Positions 1 through 15,000 of a stretch of DNA of 64,000 nt are shown piece by piece. Numbering within the stretch: position 1 is the stretch's first letter; each line of letters starts with the position of its first letter. The stretch is from Lytechinus pictus. Taxonomy: Eukaryota; Echinodermata; Echinoidea; Temnopleuroida; Toxopneustidae. Made by a program: the position numbers and the translations under genes. The stretch lies in NCBI RefSeq assembly GCF_037042905.1, contig NC_087249.1, positions 53,970,901-54,034,900 of the forward strand, read 5' to 3'. The notes beneath the pieces are model-generated. The model was not told the origin of the DNA, searched no databases, and saw only the letters and a list, made by a program, of their open reading frames with translations.

Positions 1-2890
1 ACTATAATTCATTGTGATTTGGTGATCCATTTTTTCAACAAATCTAAAATTTCCTTTTTTTTCCAATTTGGTAAATAAAATACAAAATTAATGGTGTGTG
101 ACATCACTGGCTGTGTTTACACATAAAAGATTCACAAATTCACAGAGAAAAAAAATAAATGCCTCAGTGAATACACCAGATTTTAATGGAAGCACAATAG
201 CATAATTATTTGTTGCATATTATATAATTGAAAATATATTCTCAAATCATACAATCATTTACATACATATACCATGATACATACATCTTGATTCAATTTG
301 TCTTGTGAGTTCTTTAAACAAAAAATGGCAAGTACTAGATTACAAAAATATTAATTGTTAAATACATGAAAAATATATCTTTCAAAGAATTGATAATAGA
401 TTGGACATAATTCCTATCAATTCAAGAATACAGGCCTAATAAATGTACAGTACAGTATATCAACTTATGAATGAACATGTATGACAATGACATATGAGAG
501 AAAGTATTACAAATGCAGGCATATTAATTTCCATCTCAACTGAAAAATCATCGGAATGTCAAGTTGTTTGTTTATATATAAATGAACAATTCTATATCAC
601 CAGAAAAGTACATTATATTAAGATACAAGACAAAGTATACAATGCCTTCTTCAATTCAAAAGTGAGCTCAATGCTAACCTTTTCTGATTTTATTTTTCCT
701 GTCCACATCTTCATTTGCTATTTCTTCTTTCATCCTAAGCTCTCTATATACATGAACACAATTTGATAGCTAAAATGACAAATTCAACCAAATGTGAGTT
801 GAACTGATTGAATGATTAAACAAAACAGTGAGAATGTCATATTCTCATAAAATATCTCAAACAAAACAAGTTTAGAGTTTTGAATCTGTTATGCATTATT
901 TCATGTACTTACAATATTTCACATGCACATTACATTCAATACACTCGACACCCCTACTCGTTGATTATGACAATAATTTAGCAAAAATAAGTTATTTCTA
1001 TTACAATATTCATTGATTTTATTGATTTATTTTATACAATTTGTACACAATTTGCTCACAAACATGATTTCATGTACAAATCCAATGCAAATTCTGTTTC
1101 TATCTAAAATTCATTTCTGAATCAGTATGTTTACTTTAGTGATTAAAATCAGTTAATTTCATGTTTATGATAAAAAAAGTATCACTGATAATTTCCATTA
1201 AAAAAAAAGTTAATGTGCCAAAAAAAAGATTGATCATAAAGGTAACTCTGCCTAAGTGACAAGTCAAATCTCTTAGGACCAGAGAAATATGTTCTACATG
1301 TACTTGGGCAAAATTCAACTTAGGTACATTGGACATGTTTTCAATAATCTGGTCAAAAAATGATTACGACTTAAGCAATTATTCGACTTCTAGAAGATCA
1401 ACTTAGGCAGAGTTGCCTGTAGATTAACTCATTACATTTACAACTGACAGACGACAGTTTTCACTGTGTATTTCTCCTGATTTCACAAATTTACATTGCA
1501 AGTATGATTCTAATTGAACTTGTCTCAGTTTCATTCAATTTTCATCCCACTTGTTCTACAACCAGTGACTCTAGCTCTAGCTGCTACTGAGACCAAGTAC
1601 CATTTACAATGATTTATAAAAAAAGACTTTAATAAAGTTTAAATAGTTATCCTCATAAGTCTTCTTGATTACATGAACTTGAAATCAACAAAATGGTCAA
1701 GATTAAATGAGGGGGGGGGGGCATTTGTAGATCAAAGAAAATTACAAAATACTAGACCAACATGGAATTGACTTGCTATTGGTCCATGTTAATATTTGAC
1801 CTAAGTGGGTTTAACCTTGTAGGCATAAATGATGATAATGGTGATGAAGATGATGATAATATTTATGATGATAATACTATTATTAATACTACTGATAACC
1901 GGTGTACTAGCTAGACCCATTTTAGTGGTGGTCGCTATTTCACAGCATTACAAAAAAATTCAGGCCGAGTAAGTTTATAGTGGTCTTAAAGCAAAAAGTG
2001 AAGGAACATAAATGTAATAACAATATTTATCAAATATAAGAATATTTTGTAAATTATGCAGAAAAAACACCCAACAAGATACAAGATGGAAATAACGCAA
2101 GGGTAATTCCTCTTTGCAAGGGGTTTAAGAGATTTGAAACACTTTTCATTTGAAATTAGTGGTGGACGAAGGAACAGCGTTTTCCATGATGAGTGGTGGT
2201 CAAAAATCTTTTGTGCCGATTGGGCCCAACCACTGCTGTCCACTGTAGCGATAACACTGCTGATAACAGTAATAGGAACAATAATAATATAACAAAAGTA
2301 ATACTAATAACAATTTAAAAAATTAATAACAATAATGATAATAGAAATACTAGTTAGACGTCATAGGCATCTGACCTTAGATACTCAAGGCACACTTTTT
2401 AGGGGACACATACATGCAAAAACCAGAAACAGATGATTATTGATAAGCAGATTTGAAATTAGGAGTTTTATAGCTTAGTTTTGAAAATTCTGAGTTACTG
2501 CTGCAATTTTCAGACAAAATAATTTCATATCTTAAGCAATGCATTAGTGATATTTCTTTGTCTCATTTGAGACCCAGTTCTGGGGAGGGAAAGGGAATAC
2601 AGCAAGGAATCTAATTTTCTTTAATTGTACCCCTAAAAATGATAATAAAAGAATAAAACAAGAATCGAGAAATGAATAAATGATATAGAATACAAGTTTC
2701 CCATATTGTTGAAGGAATTGCCATGGGATTACATCTCAATCGTGGTACGGTTTTTGAGGAATCTGAACATTGTTACATTCTAACTGTGAACGGTCCCAGT
2801 CAATGTATATAAAGATTTATAAATTATTCATATATATTCCTCGAAGTGACAATGGGGAAAAAAGACAACACGTGTGAATCGTTTACCAAT
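1..2890. other. Non-coding, AT-rich sequence downstream of the cathepsin gene
   Basis: No supportable gene. It contains the 3' UTR side of the cathepsin gene, a G run near 1711-1720, a GAT/AAT microsatellite at about 1826-1890 and an AAT-rich stretch at 2275-2345. Confidence 0.6.
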
Positions 2891-3018
2891 CTACACAGAA
2901 ACGGTCTGAACAGCACTTGCGACACCACAAACATTGTTGCCTATTTTGATCTTTAGATAACCGTCAATACCCCAATCCGCTCCCCATGAATTACGCACGA
3001 TGTAGAATGGTATGTCCC
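2891..3018 (-). CDS. CTSO: Cathepsin O-like exon 8 (catalytic Asn, stop)
   Basis: Acceptor cttttacag, ends in TAG at 2893-2891. Codes residues 342-383: DIPFYIVRNSWGADWGIDGY, then KIGNNVCGVAS. N351 is the catalytic Asn; the C-terminal VCGVAS block is standard for the family. The 3' UTR on the minus strand below 2891 has an ATTAAA at about 2624-2619 as a possible poly(A) signal. Confidence 0.93.
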
Positions 3019-6000
3019 CTGTAAAAGAAAATGTATAAAAATGAAAAGCTGTACAGAAAAGAAGCTTTAATAATCAAGTCTTGCAGACATGAAAGCATAC
3101 AAGGCATCATGAAATAGCTAAAGATATTGATCTGTCGATGTATTGGATTGAATGAGCTTATCTACATATCAATAGAAATGAATCAATTTAATAGCACTTC
3201 TTCAACACAAAGGACTCATCAAACGTTTTATCCGAAAGTTACCATAATAACAGAGCTTCTCAGCCAATCAAAATCAGGGAAAGTTATCAAATCTGAGAGC
3301 TTACACTGTATCAGACAAAACTTTTGATGGACGCTCCCCTTTAAAAGGGGGGGGGGCTGTGTGTGGTCTGTCATTGAATGTGTGCATAAGAAGCTAGTCT
3401 TAAAAATGTACCTTACAGATAACTGTTAATAATTTAGAGAATAAATTAGCCTTTAATTTCATTTGTAAAGAGAAACTAAAATTTCTGTCCAGGAAAAGTA
3501 CTTATTCATTTGCTACTTGGCACCACAGCTATAGTGGTAGTAACATAATGAGCAGTGAATTAGTGTGTTCCAAATTAAGTGGACCTATATATTACAAGAC
3601 TACACTTCTGAGAACGATGCATTATGGATAAAGAACTTGGCTAGATAAAAGTAGTTGAGGATTTGAGGTGGCTACTGGTTTGTATTTGTTTGTACATGAC
3701 ATTTGCTCCTGCAACAATTGCTTTGGATTTAATTTCATCTAAGATGTAGGGTCTGGGTTAGGGTTGCAATAGGGTTTTAAGTTAGGTTTAGGGTAGGAAG
3801 TAGTGTTAAACCCAGGGTTGAAGTTGGTCACTTGATCAGTGTGTGGAATTTAGAGCAGAGCAATTGTCATGGAACTGCTTTAACAGTTATTCAAATGTCC
3901 AAAGAGTAATTTTGTCCTGTTGGTTTTATTTGACATACCTGACATATCATAGCCAACAATCTGAACAGCATGGTTGAGGTATGATGGTGTACAATGATAC
4001 TGGATGATACCACCAAGGTAGTACTGCCAAGCTTCAGCATCCACTGAGATACTTAGAGGACCATGGTTGTACACCATACCAGGCATTACCTCCTCATTGA
4101 TTGTATAACTGAATAGCATGAAATAATAGAAAAAACAACTATAATCATAATAACAATAAAAATAATAATATAGTAAAAATAATGATGATGATAATAATGA
4201 TTAAATCAACAATAGTATTAATAATAATAACAATAAAAATAATATTATAGAAAAAATAATGATGATGATAATAATGATTAATCAACAACAATAGTAATAA
4301 TAATGATAAAAAATAATAATAATAACGACAACAATAATAATAGCAATAATAACAATATCAAAAATCACAATACACTGTTCTTGTTACACTCCTATGATGC
4401 AATTCCAAAAGACTTGAATATGACATGTGTATGATCCCGAGAAGTAGTTTAATGAACGTGTGCATAGAGAGATAGGATTAATATCAATTTCATATTCAAT
4501 TAAAAGTTTTTGTACATGTTTTGTCAAAAGACTAAATATAATAAGGCTTTATAGCACGATTGATTGTACATGAAACGGGGTGTGATTTGGTCATCGCGTG
4601 CAATGCGACATCATCATAATGGTATTAGTACTCTAGTGCCATTATGCATTCAATATTTGAATAGTGAGAAATAAGAGAAAAAAAAAGGGAAAATTCAAAA
4701 ATCCATATTCTATTGTTCGAAAGAAAATCTGGAATAGAATTCTTTATTTTTTGCGTAATTGATCGTGGGCCCGGCTTCCACTGTGCAGCGCCAGATCGAT
4801 GTGGGTATAGCTCTTGAATTGTTGAACACCAAACAGGATAGCAAAAACTCTATCTTTTAACGTCTTTTGGTCTGACGCAGCAGGGATTTGAACTCCCGAC
4901 CTGGTTGTGAGACGGATGTTCTACCAACTGTGCCAACAGTCACTGGTTGTAAGACGTCAACATGGTACATTGTGAATCATAAGGCTTCACCATGGATTAT
5001 GTACTGATTATAAGCATAAAACATGCCATCTATTGCACACGGTGATAATGTCTAAATGATGTTACTGACACATACATACATACATAACAGGTACTTATAT
5101 AGTGCTTTACCAAACATATGATCAAAGCGCTTTACAATGAACAACTAATAATCATAACAATAAATAAATAACATTGATCAGCACTTTAAAATGTATCTAC
5201 GGGGACTGGTGCCTGATCTTAATGCCATGTTCACTCGCAGAACTTGCCCAGAAGGCAATCCGGCAGGCTCATAACTCACAATGGCTCTAAAAACACCAGG
5301 CCTAGGCTAAACCCTAACACAAATCCAACTTACGAAAGCATGCCATACTCACAAAAAAAAGAACTAAACATGAATATTTAAACCACTAGTTACACCAAAA
5401 ACTCATATAAGGAGAAAGAGTTTCAATGAACAAATAAATGTGTTTTAAGCAGAGATTTAAACGTTTTAAACTTGTCAGCAGGTCTATCTTAGTGTTACAG
5501 GCAGTATATTCCATAATATGGGCACCCCTGGTGATTCATAGCAATATCCATCAAATATCTGAAAATGCCCTTACTTGAATAATTACCAAAAATCATAATA
5601 TGGGAAATAAACCCAGAAAATTGAATACATTCAAGGTACATACTTACTTTCCACAAGAAAAGTCTGACACCACTGCATTTAGGGTTGAGCTGGAGGAATA
5701 TGAAATAAGATTTAACTTCAGAGTAAACCTTAATTTACATTTTTCCAAGGGTACAAATACCCCTGTTAAGCTACAAGTATGTGTGGATTTGTAGCATGGT
5801 AGGATATGTACCCTTGGATTAATAAAAGTCTCTCAATTCAAAGACTTAAAAAAGTACATGTAGCTTAAATATGTAAATGAAATAGAACAAGAAAAAAAGT
5901 GAAACACTGAATTTATTGAATTTGAATTATTGGTATGCTTTTTCCAGTTTGGAAGCTTTTAATATTGGGTCAATGCTTTATCAAACATTACAAAATTTGA

Positions 6001-9000
6001 TCTACAAAGTGCATATATTGCATACTTGAAATTTAAAACAATCTTGGTTTCCTTTCCTTTCCAATATTATTGAAATAGATATTCAAATCCATTTTTATTA
6101 CATAAATAATTCCCTTGTTAGAAAAAGAACTAGGGGGTTCTTGACAGTACATAGTCAAAATCCATGTCTCCGTCAATGCCACATTACATATAGGCCTACA
6201 TGTAGAACTCCTGACTTCTAAGCTTATAATAGCCATTGTAAAAGTTCTCCAAAATCTAATCAGCTCATCCTCACTAATATGGGGCCAGCCTAGAAGTTTA
6301 TTCCTTGTTCGACCTTTACCTTCATGTGTACTTGGACCAAGTATGAAAATAATTTGCCATGTTTAGTTATCAGAAAAAAACCCTGGGATTTCTTCCTTTT
6401 ACTGTGGTAAAAGCCTAGAACAAGTGGAATGCCTCTGGCGGTCTCACCTGCATCATGCGATTCAACATAGCAGCAGTGCTGACCTTGAAAACTACTATAA
6501 AATAATCATTCACAAAAAACACCATTCATATAATGATACAATACTACGTTCATTGACATTTGACCTTGATCATGTGACCTAAAACTTGTCAGTGATACTT
6601 GATTACCCCTATATCCACATTTTATACACTGTATCTATAAACTTTGAAAGTTGTGACAGCAATCTAATAATTACCACTAAAATGGCCAAAGTTCAATGAC
6701 CTTAAATTACCTTTGACTTTGGTCATGTGACCTGAAACTCACATGAGATGTTCAGTGATACTTGGTCACTCTTATATCCATGTTTTATGAACTAGACCAA
6801 TACACTTACAGGGATATGATGGTAATTCAACAAATACCCCCAACATGGTCAAAGTTCATTGACCTTAAATGACCTTTGACCTTGATCATGTGACCTGAAA
6901 CTCGGACAGGATGTTCAAAGATACTTGATTACTCTTATGTCTAAGTTTCATGAATCAGATCCATAAAATTTCGAAGTTATGATGGTAATTCAACAGATAC
7001 CCCCATTATGGCCAAAGTTCATTGACCTTTGACGTTGGTCATGTGACCTGAAATGCGCACAGGACGTTCAGTGATACTTGATTACTCTTATGTCCAAGTT
7101 TTATGAACTAGACCAATAAACTTTTAAAGTTATGATGGTAATTCAACAGATACCCACACTTTGGTCAAAGTTCATTGACCCTAAATGACCTTTGACCTTA
7201 ATCATGTGACCTGAAACTTGCACAGGATGTTCAGTGATACTTGATTACTATTATGTCCAAGTTTCATGAATCAGATCTATAAAATTTTAAAGTTATGATG
7301 GTAATTCAACAGATACCCCCAATTTGGCCAAAGTTCATTGACCCTAAATGACCTTTGACCTTGGTCATGTCACATGAAACTGAAGCAGGATGTTCAGTTA
7401 TACTTGATTAACCTTATGGCCAAGTTTCATGAACTAGGTCCATACACTTTCTAAGTTATGCTGTCATTTCAAAAACTTAACCTTCGGTTAAGATATGGTG
7501 TTGACGCCGCTGACCCGTCGCCGTCTTAATCTCTGCTATGCAGGTGAGGTGAGACAAAAACAACACATTTCCCATGAAAGTTGCGGCACACTGGGGGAAG
7601 ACAGGGGTAGGATAACAACATCCTGAGAAAAGTACATGTAGACAAGTTTATCTCTATTGAATAAGATGGTTCTAGTTCCACTAGTATGATTTTCACCTGA
7701 CAACTCTTCTCAAAGGACATACAGTATATCAAAGACACCTAGCCCCCACCCCCTTCCCTGGACTCCTATCCCCCAACTCTATCAAACAATCTGGAATAGT
7801 CTACACTCACTTTTTGATAATCCTACAGTCTCCTTTCTTAGCTTTATATGGATAAGTAGACTCAGGAACAAGTGATGTTTTGGTTTGATTCAGCCAATGG
7901 AGTGTCTTGCATGGTACGCCGCCACGGCAACCACCGTCTCCGGCAGCCGTCCCACAATCCACCAGCTCTTGAACACTGAGCTCAGTTAGATGTTTATATT
8001 TCAAAGCAATCTGAGTTTCCATGGTCTCCACAACACTGAAAGCCCTATAAAATACATACACAAATAAATGTTCTGCAATAAAAATTTGAGCATCAATATC
8101 CTTCTTTGAACATTGAGTTGATGTCAAAACTTTTCTTATCCCCTTCTAAATGATGATGAAGATGATGCCCCACTTATTGTGAAATATGCACTACACATAA
8201 AACTTACATATAAAAGAATGTATTTTGGGACTATCCCCAATATACATATACAATAACATAAGTATAAAATATTTGAAAATAAGCAAACAAAATATGCCAT
8301 TTAGTTTCACAATGTGCTTTGAATTATTTCTTTACGATGATAATCAACCTTAATAATTGTCAGTCATCTCAATGACTCTGAAGCTTATCTCCAAATTTGA
8401 CAAGAAAGTTGAATCAATTCAATATACATGAATCTGGAATTAACTTCGACTGTAACAATCCTTGTCGAGATAATATTCAACATTCCATTTTTTTTATTCC
8501 CAATTGCAGACAGTCATAAAAAAGACTTTTTTGAGATATTACAAAGTAATATTCAAATTAATTGTAGCAAAATACCTTGTATTGGATGCTGGAGACCCTG
8601 ATAGTTTACGTAATTCATGAAAAAATGCAAAATCCCCCCCCCCCCTCCTTCACAATCCACACCCCCAAAAGGCCCCAATATCAACAGGCATTTGTCTTTT
8701 AAAATGATTTCACAAAGGGGAAAAAAAAACATCCTCGAAAAAAACTTACCAACATGCTCCACACTGGGATACAGCAGGATTGATGTTTTGAAAAGAAAGG
8801 GAAAGATCAGAGAAAAAAAAATATAAACAAGTTAGTGGAATGCCTCTGGCAGTCTCGCCTGCATTAGGCAATTCGATATAGCAGCAGTGCTTCCTTTGAA
8901 ACAGCTAATGAATAATTATTCACAGAAGAAAACACCAATATGATAATAAAATATTATGTCCATTGACCCAAAATGACCTTTGACCATGATCATGTGACCT

Positions 9001-12000
9001 AAGACATGTGCAAAATAATCATTCATACTTGATTACCCTTATGTCGATGTTTCATGAGCTAGATCCATAAACTTCATAAGTTATGATGCCAATTCAACAC
9101 ATACACTGTACTCCCAACACAGCCAGAGTTCATTGACCTTTAAATGACCTTTGATCTTGGCCATGTTCCTGAAATGCACACATGGTATTAAGGGATACAT
9201 TGCTGCTCTTATGTCCAAGTTTCATGAACTAGCTCCATAGACTTTTAAAGTTATGATGGCAATTCCACAAATATCCCCAACATTATCTTGGTTTGTGGAC
9301 CATAAATGACATTTGACCTTGGTCATGTGATCTGAAACTAGCACAGGATGTTCAAGGATACTTTATTGCTCTTATGTCTAAGTTTCATGAACTAGATCCA
9401 TAAAATGTTAAAGTTATGATGACAATTCCCCAAATAACCCCAACATGGCCAAAGTTTGTTGACCCTAAGTGACCTTTGACCTTAATCATGTGACCTGAAA
9501 CTCAGGCAAGATCTTCAGTGATACACTATTACCCTTTTGTCTAAGTTTCATGAACTAGATCCATAAAATGTTAAAGTTATGATGACAATTCCCCAAATAA
9601 CCCCAACATGGCCAAAGTTTGTTGACCCTAAGTGACCTTTGACCTTAATCATGTGACCTGAAACTCAGGCAAGATCTTCAGTGATACACTATTACCCTTT
9701 TGTCTAAGTTTTATGAACTAGGTCCATATATTTTCGAAGTTATGACAACATTTCAAAAACTTAACCTTGGTTAAGATTTTGATATTGATTCCCCCAACAT
9801 GGTCTAAGTTCATTGACCCTAAATGACCTTTGACCTTGATCATGTGACCTGAAACTCAGGCAGGATGTCTAGTAATACTTGATTACCCTTATGTCCAAGT
9901 TTCATGAACTAGGTCCATATACTTACTAAGTTATGATGACATTTCAAAAACTTAACCCTGGTTAAGATTTCAATGTTGACGACGCTGTCGTCGCCGCCGC
10001 CGTCGGAAAAGCGGTGCTTATAGTCTCGCTCTGCTATGCAGGCGAGACAAAAATTGTTTTTAAATTGTTACCCCAACAAATTAAACTCAAATTAATTCCT
10101 GATGACAAGCAGGTTTCTATAAAAAAACAATACCACAGGATTATTCTCTAAAAGATGAAATTGATTTTAAGAATCTGTGGACTGATTAATTTTCATGAAT
10201 TTATTTCACGCTGTTTGATTAAAGTTATTACATCCCTCTTGGTTTATTTATTTATTTATTTTACTTTTTTCAACAAGAAACAAAATACATTTGTAAGATA
10301 AAATTACAATGAGCACATTCCTGACTAGGCCGGGAAAATGTTTTAATATTGAATTTATTTGAAAGCTTCAGAATTAATTTTTATTTAGTTATTATTAAAC
10401 ATACAGGTGGGTGTTTCATAAAGCTATAAAGTTATGAGCGACTACATGAATGACTGGTGATTCTTTCTTGTGGTAAATGATATACTGCAAATTCTCTCTC
10501 CAGTTAGCTTCAAATTCAAAGACAGGATCAACAGTCGTTCATAAAGTCCCTTATAACTTATGAACAGCTTTATAGAATGTTTTTATAAATAAATACGCTG
10601 TACATAAAAATTTGAGGGTCAGTTATTCTCATTTAAAGAACTTACCGACTTTTGATTCCTCACTGGCGTGACAACTGATGGCTTAATGGATCTTCTGTTT
10701 TATCCAAAAAAATCACAAAAAACATTGAGAAATTGGGAGCAAAACAATTATTTTCAATATAATACTAGCCATGAATTACTAATCCAATAGCTGGCACATG
10801 TATTGTGTTATTTGTGTATTCAACCAATCACTCAACAGAAAATGGTTTTATCAAACAGAATTATTTTGTTTTGTTGAGAGTGTACTCTATAACTAGGTAT
10901 CTATGCAACCTTTCTGCAAATACGTTGAGAAACTGTCAATATATCAAATCCTATCACAGGTAAAGTAATGTATACCATATTTTCTCAAAGTATTCTATAA
11001 CAATTAATATTGCCGTTCTTCACGTCAAAATCAGAGTGTTGAATTCTGAGTAAGAAACTAGGAACTCGTTGAACAGTTAAGGATTCAACAAATGATTTTC
11101 AATGTGGATGTCTAAGACTCCTGTTACACTGGATTTCCGACCCGAGACCAGTCTCAGGGCACCCCGAGACTGGTTTCCAAAAGGTTTACCTAAATTTTTG
11201 GCCCTATTACACTGGAATCGTAACCAGTCTAGGTGTGCCCGAGACAGCTTTCTGTGCTTTTACAGCGAATTACCAAAGCTGTCCGAGGTACATGTAGGTT
11301 TGGCAGGGCGCAAAGCGTGCGCTGTGTTTGTTGTTTGGATAATCATTCCACGTGTAGCGCATCAAGCGAACCTGTCTCGGACCAGTCTCAGGCAGGTTTA
11401 CATTTACACCAAATCTAAAGCAGTCTCGGGGCGCCCTGAGACCGGTCTCGGGACACATCGCGCGAGGTGGTCCGAGGTTTGCTCAGAAGGGGTCTTGGGT
11501 AGGTTTATGCATTAACACCGGATTAGAAACATGCCTGAGACTGGTCTAGGGACACCCCGAGACTATTTCCCCGGAATCAGGTATAACATGGGTCTACGTT
11601 AATAAACTCATGGAATGTAGACCACAGACTACGTACTGTATGTATGCACTCACAGGTCATAAACAGATGGAACAGTCTTCAAAGGTCTCTGGAATGGCCC
11701 AGGAATGCTTAGCTTTTGGTCTGGTGTTCTAATGGCTCCAAGGTACTCAGATTTAAACTCCTCAACAGTTAGATCTGAAAATTTGGTGATTCCATATGTT
11801 GCATGGTCCCTATGAGTTGCAAAGGCATTTAACATTTCATGCTTTAGTAAGCTTTCCTGAAATATAAACAGCATCATTGGAAGGAAAATGAGGTAAATTA
11901 AACAGTGAACCAATAAAGTTACAAAGACTAGATAAGGAAAATAATAGAAATTTCGATTTTATCCATTTATTTTTGTGAATCTATCTATAAAGCTGTTTCT

Positions 12001-15000
12001 CTTTTTACCTTATATTATAAGCACCAAAAGATCTACATCAATTCTACAAACTGAAATACATAAAGAATTATTTTATCTCCATTTACTGAAATATATGATT
12101 TTAAGGGTTCAGGTGACAATGAAGACTAAATATTTTGCAAATACTGTCATTATCAAACGATGTCTCAGACTAGGAAGACAAAATTGCCTTCATGAAATGG
12201 GCAGCGCCGAGTCTACTCTAACTGAAGGTGAGATCAGGAAATGCTGGTGTTGTCTTAGACAGCTGGCAGCCGTCTGTTTCGAGGAGTTTTTTAACATTTA
12301 AGAAAAAAAAAATTCTCCTCGTACGCAGACGGCTCGCTATCGTGCAGCCACCATTAACAATGCAAAATCCCTCCGACGGGGCTCACAATTTTTGTCTTTA
12401 TTTCACAAAAATATATAAAAAGAAGAGGACCAAAATAAAGATTATTATTCCGTTTTGGGCCTGAAACGCACCAAAACGGGAAAAAATCAACTTGAAAGGG
12501 GAAAAAACAGTGACTTACTTCGGCTGTCGCGCAACTCCCACTTCCCTGGTTGATCCGGTCTTAATACATAAACATATGGCCATTGAGTCCCTGTACAGAT
12601 GGAGTTAGAACTTCGGTCTCTGTTATTGGTGAGTGGAGCCAACGAAGTTCAGCGGAACAACCTAGCCTTGAGGACTCTATGATGATATTTTTCAATATTT
12701 TGACATATATATACTTCTTTATCATGGAGCCTTGAAACTCTGTCCATACAGCCATAAGCGACACCTTGTTTCACTATAAATGCAAAAATTAGAGGTTTCT
12801 TACCAGACCGATCTTGTGTACATAGATCCCTCGATCCGTTGTCAACAAAGCAAATAAAATAGGCCTGACCCTTGAACCGCTTCGTTATGACGTACCTTCG
12901 ATTAGCGATGTTACAAAATGCCGTTTTGAAGAAGAATTTATAGATAGAAATTATTATTTAACAAATACTAATATTTAATACATGATTATAAATAATTATT
13001 AGTATTATATTATTTATAATCACGTACCGTATGGGCACTAGTATTCAACCCGGCATAATTCAAAGATTTTGAAAAATTTCCCCAAATATTAAGAAATAGG
13101 GAATTTATCTTAATTTCATACCTTTGCTATTTTTATTGTAATCAGTTGTCGGTATTTTCTTTATCAATCTTGTCGACTGTATGCGCGGAGGATCGAATTA
13201 TGCGGCGATGACCTTTTGCACTGAATTGCACTAGTATTCAACCTAGTGATAATAGATAGCGAATTTCAAAATGGTTTAGATTGCTAAACTAGATCTAGAC
13301 CAAAAGCTTTAGTCTGTATTTTGGTTGTTCTGCGGATGTCAGAAATTGTTAAATAAATCCCCAGAAACGATGGTTATTCCCGTCTAAACTAGATCTATGT
13401 AAGCCTCTGGCTTTGATTAATTCCCTGTTTGGTCTCATCTCAAATGGTCTAGTCCATAGTCTATTGGGACAAGGGCAGATTGAGAGACAGGGCCATCTTT
13501 CATCGCTAGGTTGTATACTAGTGCCCTTACGGTAAATTTTAGTATTTGTTAAATAATAATTTCTATCTATAAATTGTTCTTCAAAACGGCATTTTGTAAC
13601 ATCGCTAATCGAAGGTACAGTACGTCATAACGCAGCGGTTCACGGGTCAGGCCTATTGTATTTGCTTTGTTGACAAACGGATCAAGGGATCTACACGAGA
13701 TCGGTCTGGTAAGAAACCTCTCATTTTTGCCATTTATAGTGAAATAATTGTTATCCCTTTAATATACGCATTAGGCGTACAAAGGTTCATCATAGATAAA
13801 TAAAATTCAACCGTACACACCGATTTCACCCTGTAAATATGGATTTCCTTGGGAAATCCATCCGGGAATGTAGGTGTTGCTTATGGCTGTATGGACAGAG
13901 TTTCGAGGCTCCGTGATGAAGAAGTATATATGTCAAAATATTAAAAAATATCATCATGGAGTCTTCAAGCCTAGCCCTAGACCAAAAGCTTCGGTCTCTG
14001 TTATGTTGGTTGTTCCGCTGAACTCCGTTGGCTCCACTCACCAAATACAGAGACCGAAGTTCTAGCGCGATCTGTACAGGGGACTCAATGGCCATATGTT
14101 TATGTACTTAAGTTCGGATAAAACAGGGAAGTGAAGTTGCGCGACAGCCGAAGTAAGTCACTGTTTTTTCCCCTTTTAAGTTATATTTTCCCCGTTTTGG
14201 TGCATTTCAGGCCAAAACGGAATAATAATCTCTATTTTGGTACAATTCTTTTTCAATATTTTTATGAAATAAAGACAAAAATCAATGAGCCCCGTCGGGG
14301 GGATTTTGCATTGTTCACCCCCTAATTGTGGCTGCACGATAGTGAGCCGTCTGTGTACGAGAATTTTTTTTTTTAATGTTAAAAAACTCCTTGAAACAGA
14401 CGGCTGCCAGCTGTCTACCCTAGGCCTACCAGGAATAACCGTCGTTTCTGGGGATTTCCTTAACAATTTCTGACATTTCACTATATCCCCATTCATTCAT
14501 GTATTGCATGGTGAGTGGAGCCAACGTAGTTCAGCGGAACAACCAAAATACAGAGAATGAATGAAGCCTTTGGTCTACCCTAGGCCTAGACCAAAAGCTT
14601 CGGTCTCTGTTATGTTGGTTGTTCCGCTGAACTCCGTTGGCTCCAGTCACCAAATACAGAGATTGAAGTTCTAGCGCGATCTGTACAGGGGACTCAATGG
14701 CCATATGTTTATGTACTTAAGTTCGGATAAACAGGGAAGTGAAGTTGCGCGACAGCCGAAGTAAGTCACTGTTTTTTCCCCTTTTAAGTTTATTTTTCCC
14801 TGTTTTGGTGCATTTCAGGCCAAAAGGGAATAATAATCTCTATTTTGGTGCAATTCTTTTTCAATATTTTGATGAAATAAAGACAAAAATCGATGAGCCC
14901 CGTCGGGGGGATTTTGCATTGTTCACCCCCTAATGGTCAGATGGTGGCTGCACGATAGCGAGCCGTCTGTGTACGAGAAATAAAAAAAAAATGTTTAAAA

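Noticed and set aside
4870-4945. Working tRNA gene on the minus strand
   Set aside because: A and B boxes are recognisable, but I could not form a convincing acceptor stem or anticodon stem and the sequence continues into SINE-like DNA.
11102-11515. 137-codon plus-strand frame in cathepsin intron 2
   Set aside because: Lies entirely in the GAGACTGG inverted-repeat element and is mirrored by an open frame on the other strand.
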